Assembly (NCBI RefSeq): GCF_020283565.1
Contig: NC_060063.1
Location: forward strand, 43,670,856 to 43,734,855
Direction: 5' to 3'
DNA: 64,000 bases
Source of the DNA: Trifolium pratense
Taxonomy: Eukaryota; Streptophyta; Magnoliopsida; Fabales; Fabaceae
Position 1 is the first letter of the stretch. Each line of letters begins with the position of its first letter. The notes under the pieces are model-generated. The model was given only the letters and a program-made list of their open reading frames with translations, made no database searches and was not told the origin of the DNA. The position numbers were made by a program, and so were the translations under genes. Shown one piece after another: positions 47,226 through 59,031 of the stretch.

Positions 47226-50200
47226 GATTGACTTTTATTCGATATTTAAGTTTGTCATTATATTATGGTAGAAACTTTACTTAGAAAATATTTGAAAATT
47301 TGCCATGGTGTGACGCGAACATAGTAGTGGAGGAGAGTGACGACACGAGATGGAGCGGTGAAGACTAGAGGGTGATATTGGAGATGCGAGTTAGAGTGAC
47401 GCATGTGGGTTAGGTTTTCTTCACAGCAACCTCCTTCCTTGTTATGAGAGAAGAAACAAAGAACCAGTGGTATTGTGAGGGTGAACAATAACATCACGAT
47501 TAAGTGGTGAGTGCGACGGGACTATCTAGCAGTCATGGTGTTTTAGGGTTCGGTAGTTAAAAGAGATTTTTTTTACTTATCATGTATGTATATATATATA
47601 TTAAAATAATTTTTTATGAAAATTTTCATAATTGAATTAAAGTATAAGATAACAAATATATTATAACGATACTAAAAAAATTGGTAAATTGTTTATCAGA
47701 TAAATATTATTTATCCAGTAATACAATACTTTATTTTTTTTATTACAAGGAATACTATATATGCTATATAATATTAATAAATTTACACATGAAATTATTG
47801 AACCTTTTCAAATAATTACTCTTATAATATATTTTATTAGTTCAATATTACTATAATTATATTTTGCAACATATATTTTCATAATAATTTTATTAGAAAT
47901 ATATTTGATTAAATCATATATGGTTTTATATTTTATAAAAAATTCTTTAACGCCTGAAAAAATTTCAGAAAAATATTAGTAAAACAAATCTCGTTAAATA
48001 GAGCGCAATGCAAAAAACGGCATAAAAAACGGACGTTCGTAGCGATCACACTCTCTCGCACTCTCTCTAATATGTGAGTGGGCTTTGCACACACATGAAC
48101 AGTGTCATCTTCAACCTCTGGCGGGTCGACCCATGACCAGAACCGGGTCAAAACGCGGGTCAAGCTCCAACACATGAAAATTCCGTTTTTCAGCACCGTT
48201 TCGCATGATTTTTTGTGGGTTTCGATCGAAATGCAATTTCTAACGATCTTAACACAAATTAACCAAGTCTTAAACATAAAAAAGTGAGATTTACACACAA
48301 ATTCGCAAATCTTTAAAACCCATAAAAGAAAAGGTATTTTTTAGATTTCTCCCTCTAGAATTGTCGAAAAAACACGAAATTTGTACCTTTAGATTCGTAA
48401 AATCATGCTCTACAAAATCCCTATTATTATTCCTTTCAGTTTATGACATATCAAGATTCGAAAATTTGAGAAACAAGAAAAACGAAAATTACCCATGAGT
48501 TAAGAAAAAAAGAAGAATTGTTTAGTTTAGTTGAAAAAAAAATGAAGAAGTTGATTACTGCAAAACATGAAGAAGAAGGAGGAATGAAAATTTAGTGTTA
48601 TTATCAAAAAAAAAAAAAAAAAAATTTAGTGTTAAAATTTAGTGGGTATTTTTTGCAATTAAAGTATTTTGAGTTACTAGAATTGTAAATTAAATATTGT
48701 TTATAACATAAATGATGAAAAATGAATGGATGGTTATGATGCTGCCAACACAGATGGGCTACTCTACCCATTTTGTAAGAATGGGTAGATAAGAATTTGC
48801 CATAATCATAACAAGTGGAGATAAGCAAGTACTTGTCGAAAGAGGGGTTGATATATATGAGGTTAAGGCATTAGACTTTGATGACTCTCTTATGCTTTTC
48901 AATATGTATGCCTTTGAACAAAATCATGCATATCAGGAAGAGTACTATGAGTTGTCGAAGATGATGGTCAAGCATGCCGCAGGAATTCCACCTGCTCTTG
49001 AACATTTGGGTCGTCGGCTTCGTGGAAAAGATATAGAAGCATGGGAAAAGCAGTTAGGGAGGCTTAAAAAAAGAGTTCCAATTAAAAAAGTTCATGAAAT
49101 TTTTAAATTGAGTTACAATGATCTTGATCGTCACGAGCAGAAGATACTATTAGACATTGCATGTTTTTTTGATGGATTGAATCTCAAAAATGACGACATA
49201 CAACTGTTGGTAAAAGATCGTGATTATTCATTGGCTGATGAGCTCGATAGTTTGATAAATAAAGCTCTTATAACCATTTCTCCAGATAATGTTGTATCCA
49301 TGCTAAACATTATACAACAAACAGCTTTGGAAATTGTTCGCGAAGAATCCAATGACGACCCTGGAAAACAAAGCCGACTACAGGATCCTGATGATATTTA
49401 TTATGTGCTGAAAAATAACAAGGTAAAAGCCTAACTCATTGATGAATCCATCTGTTTTAAAACTCATGAGTGTTATAGTCTAGACACTTAGTTTCGAAAA
49501 ATTTGACAGACCTAAAGGATTTAATTTTTGTTGGAAGTAACTTACATTGATGTTTGATAATTTTCTACTGCTTTGTTGGCAGGGGAGTGAGGCTATTAGA
49601 AGCTTAGCTATCGATGTGTCGATAATTAAGGAGTTGCAGTTACATCCAAAGGTGTTTGCAAAAATGAACAAACTACGATATTTGGATATTTATAGTAACG
49701 GGTACTCTTATGATTTTGTTCGAAGTCGAGGGGGCTTGAATCTTTCTCAAGGTCTTGAATATTTGCCAAATGAACTCAGATACCTTCGTTGGGCACGTTT
49801 CCCTTTGGAGTCCTTACCATGCACTTTTTCGGGTGAAAAACTTGTCGTATTGGACTTGCAGTACAGCCGTGTGAGAAAACTTTGGCACGATGATCATAAG
49901 GTAAAAGAATATGCATCTGCAATTGCTTTTTCATGATATCAAATGAATTCAATTCATATACACCGCTAGTTTAAAAAAAATTATAGCGTCAATCTATAGT
50001 AAACGCCAACGTCAGATCATTAATTAGAATTAACCACTTTTAAGTAGCTCACTCACTTGATTTCTTCATTTGTTATACATAATTGTTGCTACCGAAGGAT
50101 CTTGCAAATTTAAAATACCTTAAACTCGGCTCATCGTCAGACTTGTTGGAGCTACCAGACTTGTCAAATGCTAAAAATCTTGAAGTAGTTGATCTTCGCC

Positions 50201-51219
50201 TTTGTACCGGGTTGACTAGTGTACATCCATCTGTCTTTACTCTCAATAAGCTTGAGAAATTGGACCTAGGTGGATGTTTTTCCCTCAGAAGCTTTCGAAG
50301 CAATATCCGTTTCAGCTCCCTTCGTTATCTCTCGCTTGCTGGTTGCACTGCACTAAAGGAGTTCTCAGTAACCTCAAAGGAAATGGTAAACTTGAATTTA
50401 GAACTATCGGGTATCAAACAACTGCCATCAGCAATTGGACTTCAAACCAAACTTGAAAAGTTGCTTCTTGCACACAGTTACATTGAGAACTTGCCTAAAA
50501 GCATCAAGCATCTTCCAAGGCTTAGACATCTAGACTTGCGACATTGTAGGAAGCTTCGAAGTCTACCAAAACTTCCTTCATCGTTGATAACTCTAAATGC
50601 CAGTGACTGTGTATCATTGGAGAATGTAACTTTCCCTTCAACTGATGTTCAAATGTTAAAGGAAAACAAAACAAGAGTGTCATTCTGGAATTGCTTGAAA
50701 CTGGATCAACATTCTCTCAGGGCAATAGGATTGAATGCACAAATTAACATTAAGAAATTTGCACATCAGCATATATCCATATCCCTTGATCACGATCATG
50801 ATGCTCAAGGCACCTACGTGTACCCGGGAAGCAGTGTTCCAGAATGGTTGGTGTATAGGACAACACATGATTACATGACTATTGATCTCTCTTTTGTGAA
50901 TCATTCGTCTCCATTGGCCTTCATTTTATGCTTCATTGTTCCACAAGTTGAATCACCAGGTTTCATTTTGAGATTTAATATTGGTATTGATGAAGGTGAA
51001 GATATCCAATTGTACTTGGACAGGCCAAGTCGAGAAATTAAATCAGATCACGTGTATTTAATATCTGATCGAGGTTTTTCTCGCTATCTCAATAACCAAG
51101 TCAAAGATCAGCCAAAGTTCAAAATTAAGGTTACAGCAGAATCACACACACTAACATCAGATTATGTGTCATTAATAATGTTGAGAGGATTTGGGGTCAG
51201 CCCAATAAACACCTCATAA

Positions 51220-52542
51220 TATCTCAATCTCATTGAACACATAGAAATGGCTGAAGGTCCAAGTATTTCAAATTCATTGTTGAGTATTGTTTACAGCCTT
51301 TTTTTACTTATAAACTTTGTTCTACCTATGATACCTTACCAATAATAAATAATAATACTTATCTTCTCATTTTATAGTATAGCAGTCATCATTCACAACT
51401 AATTTACTTTTAAATATTATGTGTGCCCTAGTTTCTCTATATAGGGATATTATGAACTATCAATTGAAGGGTGGTATTTTGTTAATTGGCTGTCCCAGTA
51501 GGTGTTTTTCCTAGTTGTGCAGGGCACCTGCTATAGGAACAGGATTATATCACTTTGTAGTTGTACTGGTTTATCTGATTTTTTGCACCACTGAGGCTAA
51601 TTATCAGCCCTGTATCAATTGCTTACAAACAATAATAATAATTAAAAATATGATATAACTAATGACTATAATGTAAAATCACACATGATTGGTTGGCTAG
51701 TGCTACGGTGAACCACCACCTTCATAAGTGGTCTACCATGGACTAATGTTCAAAATTATTAGAAATTTTAACGACTGTCAACAATATTCTTTAAAAGTAA
51801 AAAATATGACTCTCCATGTCTTTGCCGGTGATATGATTGAAGTCAGTCTAATTATTAAGATGCAAAGAAATACATTATTATGGCTCTAATCTAGGCACAA
51901 GACTGCTAAGGAAAGAACAATAAAAATTACAGAGTTTGCACGGTCTAGAACACCCATAGGCCACAGCCACAAAAACAAACGATTCACAAAACACAGTACA
52001 GCAAAGAAAACATTAAACATAACAATAAAACAATAGCTAAAGACATTTAGCACCCAATCTTAATCGCATAATGCATGTTTGGTATCATAATGAGTTTTCC
52101 GAAATCAGGATGAGCCATCATGATTTTCCAAAAGCTACACTGTAATCTCAACAAACTCACCATGGTACCAAACATGTTAGATCTCTCCATTCACTTGCTG
52201 CTGACTTGAAATCCTACTAACTGCACCTGCTCAAAATCATTGCCCAACGTGAGTTTAGCACTCACCAACTCCTTTTTTTGATTTCATGAGCATTCGACGC
52301 TTATTAGCAACACCAATTGAAGATCCAGTTCTTGTCCATTATTAGTACCACTACCAATTTTGTTCCCTGCTGCTACAATGAGCTTGTGCCATTCAACTCA
52401 AAACTGACTCAATGTCACTGATATTGCAAAAAATTGCAATGATGGTATTCAAATTTAGACTCATTTGCCAAAATTTCCTGCAATCAATGATTACAGAATA
52501 TAAGAACGAAAATCTTCACTGAATGTAGTTGAGATCGACGAC
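51220..52542. other. TNL B 3' region with a small MITE
   Basis: Non-coding. 52071-52182 has opposed arms GCATGTTTGGTATCATAATG and CACCATGGTACCAAACATG, forming a MITE of about 110 bp. The rest is AT-rich; it may include antisense remnants, but nothing is recognised. Confidence 0.5.
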
Positions 52543-53349
52543 CAGGGGCGGACCCAGACACAAATAATTGGTGGGGCTAAAAATTTTAGGCACTACTCGA
52601 AAAAAAAATTCACTTATAATTCAGTTGAACAACAAACAATATAACATGTATCTCCAAAAAAAGAACAACAAATCAACGAACTATAAAATTTCTTTTAAAA
52701 AAAACAAACATAAAAAAAAACCACAAAATTTCTATTCGAATAAGAAAAAGACTATAATTGTTAAATCATGCATATCACTATTGTTAGAGTCTTCACAAGA
52801 TTCTACCTTAGACCAAAATATATAGAACACAAAATTATACTAGCATATAGTTTATTTTGATAAACTAATTCAATTAGTTTATAACTAATTAATTTTTATT
52901 TCAATTTTACTCTATCTTACTTCAAAAAATTAAATATTAATTATGTTATTTCATATTTATATTCCAGTTGAATTGACAATTTTACCCAATACTACAAATT
53001 CAATTAGTTATTCACATTTTTTTGTCAAACAAAGTTAAAGTTAATTGTTATAAAATTAAACTATATATAGCTTAAAATAATACTTTACATATAATGAAAG
53101 ACTTGACATCATTAATAGACTAGAAACTAATATTTGCACTAATGCTTAAACTAATATATGTACGAGGGACTTAGAGTCATCAATAATAAACTCTAAACTA
53201 ATATTTACATTAATATTTGTATGAATATATATACAAAATGACCTAAAATTATTTATAAAATATTTATTTATTTTTTAAAAAAAAAAAATTGAGCTGAGCT
53301 GGGCTGGTGTGGCTATAGCCACACCAAGCCTCGAAGAGGTCCGCCCCTG
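52543..53349. mobile_element. 807-bp hAT-type non-autonomous element
   Basis: Ends CAGGGGCGGACC and GGTCCGCCCCTG are perfect inverted repeats, flanked by TCGACGAC at 52535-52542 and 53350-53357, a perfect 8-bp duplication typical of hAT elements. The interior is AT-rich with no transposase. It lies 33 bp beyond the stop codon of the EF-hand gene, so within or at the edge of its 3' UTR. Confidence 0.92.
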
Positions 53350-53381
53350 TCGACGACTGAAGAACTTCAAAGAACAAGTAC

Positions 53382-55618
53382 TTAAAAGAACTCATCTGGG
53401 AAAATAGCAGCATATAATATATGCGCATTCTCAATCATCTCAGTCAAACTAAGGTGCCCATCTTTGTTATCCTGTGCCTGTCATCATAACAATATAGAAA
53501 GGTTACTCGTGAAATTAATGCATGATGTTATCCAACAGATATGTAGTGCTTGTTGAGCTATACTATATCGTAGTCAATTTCTAATTAGTTTCAATAATGC
53601 TTTTGAATCTTGTGATTTGATACCATGTACAATTGAAAAAATTAGCTTGCTGATTCAAAATTTTAATTGCAATGTAATAACAATGACCATTCGCATGTTC
53701 AGACGACTTTGTAAGAAAGGTATTTGTCAACAATTAGAGTGTATTACTGTAATGTTAAATTCAATACCTGTGAAATGAAGTTTTCTGATTGTTTTGTTGC
53801 ATAATAATGCTCAGATGGATGGAGTTTCCCAATTACAGGCAGTAGTTCAGTATCCGACAAAAACCTGCACATATTGAAAAGAAAAAATGGATAGGAGTAT
53901 GTTATATAGAACACTACCATATATATTGATTCGAAGAAATCAAGTAGAATAATTATGGGAAAAGTAAAGGAAAATACCCGTCGCAATCTTTGTCAAGCTG
54001 AGAAAACAAAAGTTTAGCTGAAGCATCCATTGAATCATCAGAATGATGTGGATCAATGTAATTTTCTTCATCATACTTTCTTACCAAATGAAAGAGCCTA
54101 AGGAAGAATTCTCTAAAATTGACCTTCCCATCTCTGTCCATATCACTTTCCCTATACAGAAATAAAAGACACCAATCTCTAAAAAAGGTAATCCAACCAA
54201 TATTGTAACTTCTACAACAAGATACAAATGATTGCAAATTAAAACAGAAGTCGTTTTCAAATGCAAATCAGTCACGCATTGCATAATTAATGTATCTGGT
54301 CAATATAGACCAGATACATTAATTACGCAATGAACATAAAAAGGTGATTTTTGCTTATATTTTGTCACTGAGAGAGTATATAAATAACAAGCAAGATTCG
54401 AGTTACCTGACTTCCTCTTTACACAACCATTGTTGAAGCTTTGGGCTGTTGCTGTTAGCCGAGTGAAGAAAACTACAAGACATTGAATTAGTTTAAATAA
54501 AAAGGATCACCATTCATTCACCACAACAGCTAGATGTGAATGTGCAGATACCTAACACTAACAAACTTGTAGTAGAAAGAAGCTCACTCATTTAATTCAG
54601 CAAAGTTTAGAAGACCATCTCCGTCTGCATCGGATGCATTAAAATGCTCTTCTTCCAACAGCCTCATATCATAACCAAAAGAATCATCATCTGTGAATCA
54701 AAAACACAAATTACAACATTCAATTCAATACACAGACATAAAAGGTTAAAGAAAGAAAAACAATATATGTCAATTTCAATCACTATCAAAACCATCTGGA
54801 GATAGAAAGATCCAACAAAAGTATGAAATTCCGAGAATAAGATTGGTTCTATTAAGAATAGGTCCTTCGCTCATTTAGTAATTCAAGCTCAATCTGTATT
54901 AGTATTTGTTTATGATTTATGCTGAAATTTCAAGTTTGGGTTGACTTTTTTTTTACTAAAAAGTTTGGTTTTACTTGTTTGAAGAAAATGACTATGTTTG
55001 AGAACGCAAATAAGCTAACCTATAGCCCTATAGCTTATAAGCTAAAAGCAGATTTTAAAAAAGAGCTTATAGCTATATTTGGTAACAGCTTTTAAAAAAA
55101 AACCTTATAGCTTATAAACGCTATTTGAAGTAGCTTACAAGCTTATAGCTTACTACTCTGTCCCAAAATATAAGGGAAAATTGGCCATAGAACAGGTTGG
55201 AGAAACACACAATTCACAATTCACACTCAACTTAAGATGATTTCCAGAAAAACTGGAAAATGGGGAAGGAAAAAGAGAAGCAACCTGTGATGGAACTGTT
55301 AAGATCGGAGAAAGAAACAAATCCGTCATGGTCCTTATCGTAAATGACCATCTCTCTCTGAGTGTGATGGTGAAGGTTCCACTGAGTCAATTCATGAACG
55401 GAGATGAACTGATCAGTGGGATCAACATCAATTTGTGGGAAGATGTGGACGATTTTGTTTTTGAGATTGAATTCATCTTCTTCCTCCCACTCGGAAACAG
55501 TTTGTTCGGTGGGGTGAGAATTGTGAATCTGATCTGGTTCTGTTTTGTTGGATGAGCGGGAGAGGAGAAACAGAATGACAATTGTGACAATTGCGTAAAC
55601 AAATATTGGTTTCATCAT
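53382..55618 (-). CDS. CREC-type (reticulocalbin/calumenin-like) EF-hand protein
   Basis: Six exons: 55618-55285, 54690-54588, 54472-54407, 54151-53978, 53864-53768, 53477-53382 (870 nt, 289 aa), all with GT-AG sites and a continuous frame. The N-terminus MMKPIFVYAIVTIVILFLLS is a signal peptide or signal anchor. Five or more EF-hand loops are visible: DKDHDGFVSF, DADGDGLLNFAEL, DMDRDGKVNFREF, DKDCDGFLSDTEL and QDNKDGHLSLTEM. Repeated EF-hands after a secretory signal match the CREC family of secretory-pathway calcium binders; a plant relative is Arabidopsis At4g27790 (from memory). It ends PDEFF, without an HDEL-type retention signal, so location is likely membrane-anchored or Golgi/secreted rather than ER-retained. 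The second of two adjacent ATGs is an equally possible start. Confidence 0.92.
54240..54380. mobile_element. Degenerate Stowaway-like MITE in an EF-hand gene intron
   Basis: A central palindrome (ATGTATCTGGTCAATATAGACCAGATACAT at 54290-54320, read as two arms) shares its GTATCTGGT text with the Stowaway in TNL A. The right end, TTTGTCACTGAGAGAGTATA, is a decayed CTCCCTC terminus. The left end is lost. Confidence 0.6.
54985..55160. mobile_element. MITE fragment in EF-hand gene intron 1
   Basis: Text such as CTTATAGCTTATAAGC, AGAGCTTATAGCTATATTTG and GGTAACAGC matches the family at 13786 and 57292. Only part of the element is present. Confidence 0.55.
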
Positions 55619-55684
55619 GCTATTGGAGAGAGAGAGAGAGAGAGTAATTTGAAGAAAAATGATCGGTTTGGGTTTGGGTTTGAG

Positions 55685-55691
55685 TTTTATA
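55685..55691 (-). promoter_or_regulatory. TATA box of the EF-hand gene
   Basis: On the minus strand TATAAAA lies about 70 bp before the ATG, followed by AAACCCAAACCCAAACC and a (CT)n leader. This suggests a leader of about 40 nt. Confidence 0.6.
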
Positions 55692-55703
55692 GCTTTTGCA
55701 AAT

Positions 55704-55842
55704 ACTCCCTCCGTCTTTAATCATAAGCAAAAGTTACATTTTAGGTTCATTAAATAATTGATAAATCTGAATTATTCTATATTATAGATCAAATTTATCG
55801 GTTATTCAATCAATTAAAAGTAACTATTACTTATAAGAGCAT
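55704..55842. mobile_element. Stowaway-like MITE fragment upstream of the EF-hand gene
   Basis: TACTCCCTCCGTCTTTAATC begins the segment, and inverted AAAAGTAACTATTACTTATA ends it, but the right CTCCCTC terminus is missing. It sits right behind the TATA box. Confidence 0.6.
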
Positions 55843-57291
55843 CTTTAGTTGTAATGAACTAAGTGGGTAAACTAAATTATTTTTTGTGGGTCCAAAGTTA
55901 TTCGTAGGATTTAAAAAATTTATAGTTGATTTGAGTAATTTTTACTTTAATGGTGATTGCTTATAAAGAACCAAAACTTGACCTCACATATTTATATTTT
56001 TTTATTTATAATTATTTTTGTTCAAATAGTTATTACAATGCATGAGTTTTGATTGAATAAAAAATTGTTTTTTACCAGTGAGAAGAGAGTTAGTTTACGT
56101 ATGCTAGTTAGAGCATGTGAACTAAAGTTAGTGCACCAACTCTGCCACCTCACACATTAACATTGCAGGTTCCTTATTACACACGTTAGTTATTAGAAAC
56201 TTGGGACTTAGAGCACTGGCGATATTGTTGCTCTAATTAAAGATCAAGAGTACTTTTTAGAGCAGAGAGACTGACCCGTGCAAATGCAAGGAAAAAAGGT
56301 AGCAGAAGAATATTTTGATTTCTTTTTTCTGAATATACTAGAATATTCTCCAAATCCTAACACCTACCACTTTTCTTTTCTTTTTTTCAAATAATTCTAA
56401 TGTCATTTTATTAGATCATGTGGCGTGATTATATTATGGTGAATTTTTCGATATACATTTGTTTATAGCAACAAAACAGATTATAGATTGAAAGAAAACA
56501 GACCAATCTATTCTCATAAAAATAGCAACAAAATAGATTAATACGATCAACTCAATAATCTATTGAAAAAAAAAAGAATAAAATAGTCAATAAAAAAAAG
56601 ATGAATATGCATAAAATTACGAATATAGAAATAGAAACATAAACAATATTTTTCATAAAAAAAAAATACTATTAACTATTATTAATAATAATAATATAAT
56701 AAAGTTAATTACTATCAAATTTACTAAATTATCCTAAATATTCCTAATCAAATTTCTAAATTTTTATTAAAAAATATACACGGGACTATTATTTGTGATA
56801 AATACAAAAATAATTGGATAATTTATCGTTGATAATTATAATCAAATTTATAATTATGATTCATTATCGAATATTAATGAATGTGAACTTAGCTAAAAGC
56901 ATATTAATGAATGTGATTCATTATGAATGTGAGCTTAGTATTCAAAGTGGAACACGTTTCTTTGTACTTTTGATTATGCATGTCGTTTATTTTTTTGGAA
57001 GGCAAAAAGGAATTTGATTATTGAAGCATAACCAAAGAACATGGATCATCTCCTTCTCCTTTAAAATGAAGTTTGTCATTGTCAATCCACTAGCTTTAAG
57101 TGGTTGAATTGAATGTTCAAACCTTCGAAATCCAAAATATATTCCAGAGCTAATGTTGCGTTGTTGACACGGAAGGTGGAACGATCAATAATGATAAGTG
57201 ATGTATCAGTTGTGTTCGATAATGATATTGATAATGATATATAGATGTTCTTCCTAACAGTTTCTAGAAATAGTAACATTTTGTTCAATTA
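55843..57291. other. AT-rich intergenic DNA
   Basis: No gene is recognised. Two near-identical ATTAATGAATGTGA units occur at about 56873 and 56907. Otherwise low-complexity AT-rich sequence. Confidence 0.45.
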
Positions 57292-57844
57292 GGCTCTGTT
57301 TGGGAGAAGGTAAATAAGTCACCTTATAGCTTAGTTTTTAGCTTATAAGCTAAAAGCTCTATTTGGTAACAGTTTTTAAAAATGAGCTTATAGCTTATTT
57401 TTTAAATGTTATTTCAAGTAGCTTATGAGCTTATAGTTTATCATCTTTTCTTCCAATTTTACCCTATCATCCTACATGGAAAAATTAAATATTAAAATTA
57501 AACATAGGACCAAACTTATTTACAATGCCTTATACACAATTCTTACTGTACTAGATACGTGAAGGTGATTATTATTATTATTATTTAAAAACAGTTTTCT
57601 CTTTTTCTTTTTAATTAAAAAAATATAGAAAACTACCTTTTTGTGAGAGAAATGGGAAAAATTGTACCTAAAGCAATGCATATAAGTTTTGTTCTTAAAC
57701 ATATATCTTTTATGTCATTTCATACTTATAAGCTAGTTCAACCGATAATTTTACCAAATACTACAAATTTAATCAGCTAGCTTATTCACTATAAGATAAA
57801 AGCTAGTTTATAAGTTCATCCGCTAATTTTTACCAAATAAAGCT
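57292..57844. mobile_element. 553-bp Harbinger-type MITE with TTA flanks
   Basis: Left end GGCTCTGTTTGGGAGAAGG, right end TTTTTACCAAATAAAGCT, flanked by TTA (57289-57291, 57845-57847). Interior motifs AGCTTATAAGCTAAAAGC and TTATTTCAAGTAGCTTATGA define the same family as 13786-14562. A core segment (about 57590-57710) is also found at 19620-19745. Confidence 0.7.
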
Positions 57845-59031
57845 TTAGTTGAATACTAGTAGTATTTGATAAATAGTCTAATTTTCTTTACTTTAAATGA
57901 GTTTTTTAACTCGTCCAAACTCCAAATAATGTTAAGTATGAAAGTTAAGTTTTTTTGTGAGCTACTAAAAATATAGATAAATTGTGAAGCATAAATATAA
58001 AGGTAAATTGAAAAACAAAAAGTACAACTTTGATTGATTGTATTAAATGAAAAAGAAAAAGCCGTTGTATAAAAATTTCGGAATATATTTTTTGAAGTTT
58101 TTTCAGTTCAAATTCGGGGTGAGAAGAGAAATCTTCGTATGGTTATGCTTATAAAACATATTCCGAAATTTTTTTCAAAGGCAAAAAAAAATTGAAAAAT
58201 GCATTACGAAATATTTTTCAACTTGCAAAAATGGAGGTAGAAAAGAAACATTGGGGTGAGAAGAGAAATCTTCGTATGGTTATGCTTATAATAACTTGAA
58301 AGTTTTAACTTGTGATCTTTTAAAGGATTTGTATCTTAAAGGACAATAACTCTAAGTGGTTGGTCTTTAGGGATCTTAGCCTCACTTTACATCATTTTGA
58401 AAAATTTGGGGGTAACCCTACTGATGATAACTTGCTATGTATGCTTAATGATACCATTAGAATTTGCAATCTTGATGACATTGGGTAACCCTACTGATGA
58501 TAACTTGCTTTAGAATTGTTAAAGATATTAGGCAATCCAGCAATTCAGATCAGAATGCAAAATCTAAGCTTCATTCCGGGGGGGGGGGGGGGGGGGGAGC
58601 ATTAAAATTTATGCGCACAATTTGGTTTAATTTTGAAGTAATCTAAAATGTAATTCGCGATTTTCCCAAAAGAACATACAATAACATCAAATAATAATCA
58701 ATTTTTTGTTTTTTTTTATCGATTTGCAATTTTAATTTAGATAGATAGATTAAGGAGATAAACACCCCAACAAACATATGATGATTGTTCTTCTCGCCCG
58801 TGTTACTCAAAACACACAAAATGAAGAACTTAGACATTATTGTATTATATGCTTCCTCAGTACTCTAATAATCTGATGACCAGTCTCTCAACTGCCTATA
58901 AGATTGCTAAACAACTCTATGCATCTAAATAAGGATAGGTCTAAAGAAGAGCACAAGTTAATACTTCTTTTCTTTTCCTTTTTTTGAATTTTTGCAGCAT
59001 TAAGCAATTTGGTAATATGTACATATCACTA
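57845..59031. other. Intergenic debris, including a LINE endonuclease fragment and G20 run
   Basis: 58338-58488 translates as WLVFRDLSLTLHHFEKFGGN and then NPTDDNLLCMLND, which resembles the WLVFGDFN part of a LINE apurinic endonuclease, with the key GD changed to RD. Two direct repeats are seen: GAGAAGAGAAATCTTCGTAT at about 58120 and 58258, and GGTAACCCTACTGATGATAA at about 58411 and 58484. A run of 20 Gs occupies 58578-58597. No intact gene. The last few hundred bases are likely 3' UTR of the TRF-like gene. Confidence 0.55.

Larger units (their letters stand above)
45163..48801. mobile_element. Non-autonomous Mutator-like element with TIRs of about 0.9 kb
   Basis: Bounded by ATAATCATA at 45154-45162 and 48802-48810, a perfect 9-bp duplication. 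The ends (GGTGACAACTTGGTTACCCA and, inverted, GGCAAATTCTTATCTACCCA) start inverted repeats that run from 45163 to about 46128 and back from 48801 to about 47919, diverged by scattered changes and indels. Each tip has its own TACCCAT/ATGGGTA mini-palindrome. The 1.8-kb core is AT-rich and has no transposase. It holds a 100-bp tandem duplication and a Helitron end. Exon-like text inside the arms (CCAGAGGTTGAAGATGA, ACGAACGTCCG) could be captured host DNA, but no gene is recognised. Confidence 0.92.
43469..51219 (+). pseudogene. TIR-NBS-LRR gene B, split by a Mutator-like insertion
   Basis: Tandem paralogue of TNL A with the same four-exon plan: 43469-44028 (TIR), 44664-45162 continued at 48811-49422 (NB-ARC), 49583-49900 and 50098-51219 (LRR, C-JID). 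The NB exon is cut at RNBS-B (SRIII) by a 3639-bp element. The frame on both sides agrees once the element and one 9-bp duplication are discounted, which would give 1036 aa. As it stands, the 5' part reads into the element and stops at 45276, giving about 390 aa: an N-terminal hydrophobic helix (residues 4-20), TIR from Y42 with the DELVKI glutamate, and P-loop GMSGIGKTT. Other motifs have also drifted: kinase-2 is VLDGV and the MHD site is MLN. The 3' part (48892-51219) could be mistaken for a separate NBS-LRR gene. Confidence 0.92.

Noticed and set aside
48892..51219. A separate NBS-LRR gene starting at 48892
   Set aside because: It lacks TIR and P-loop, begins in mid-motif and continues the interrupted frame of TNL B exactly after the target duplication.
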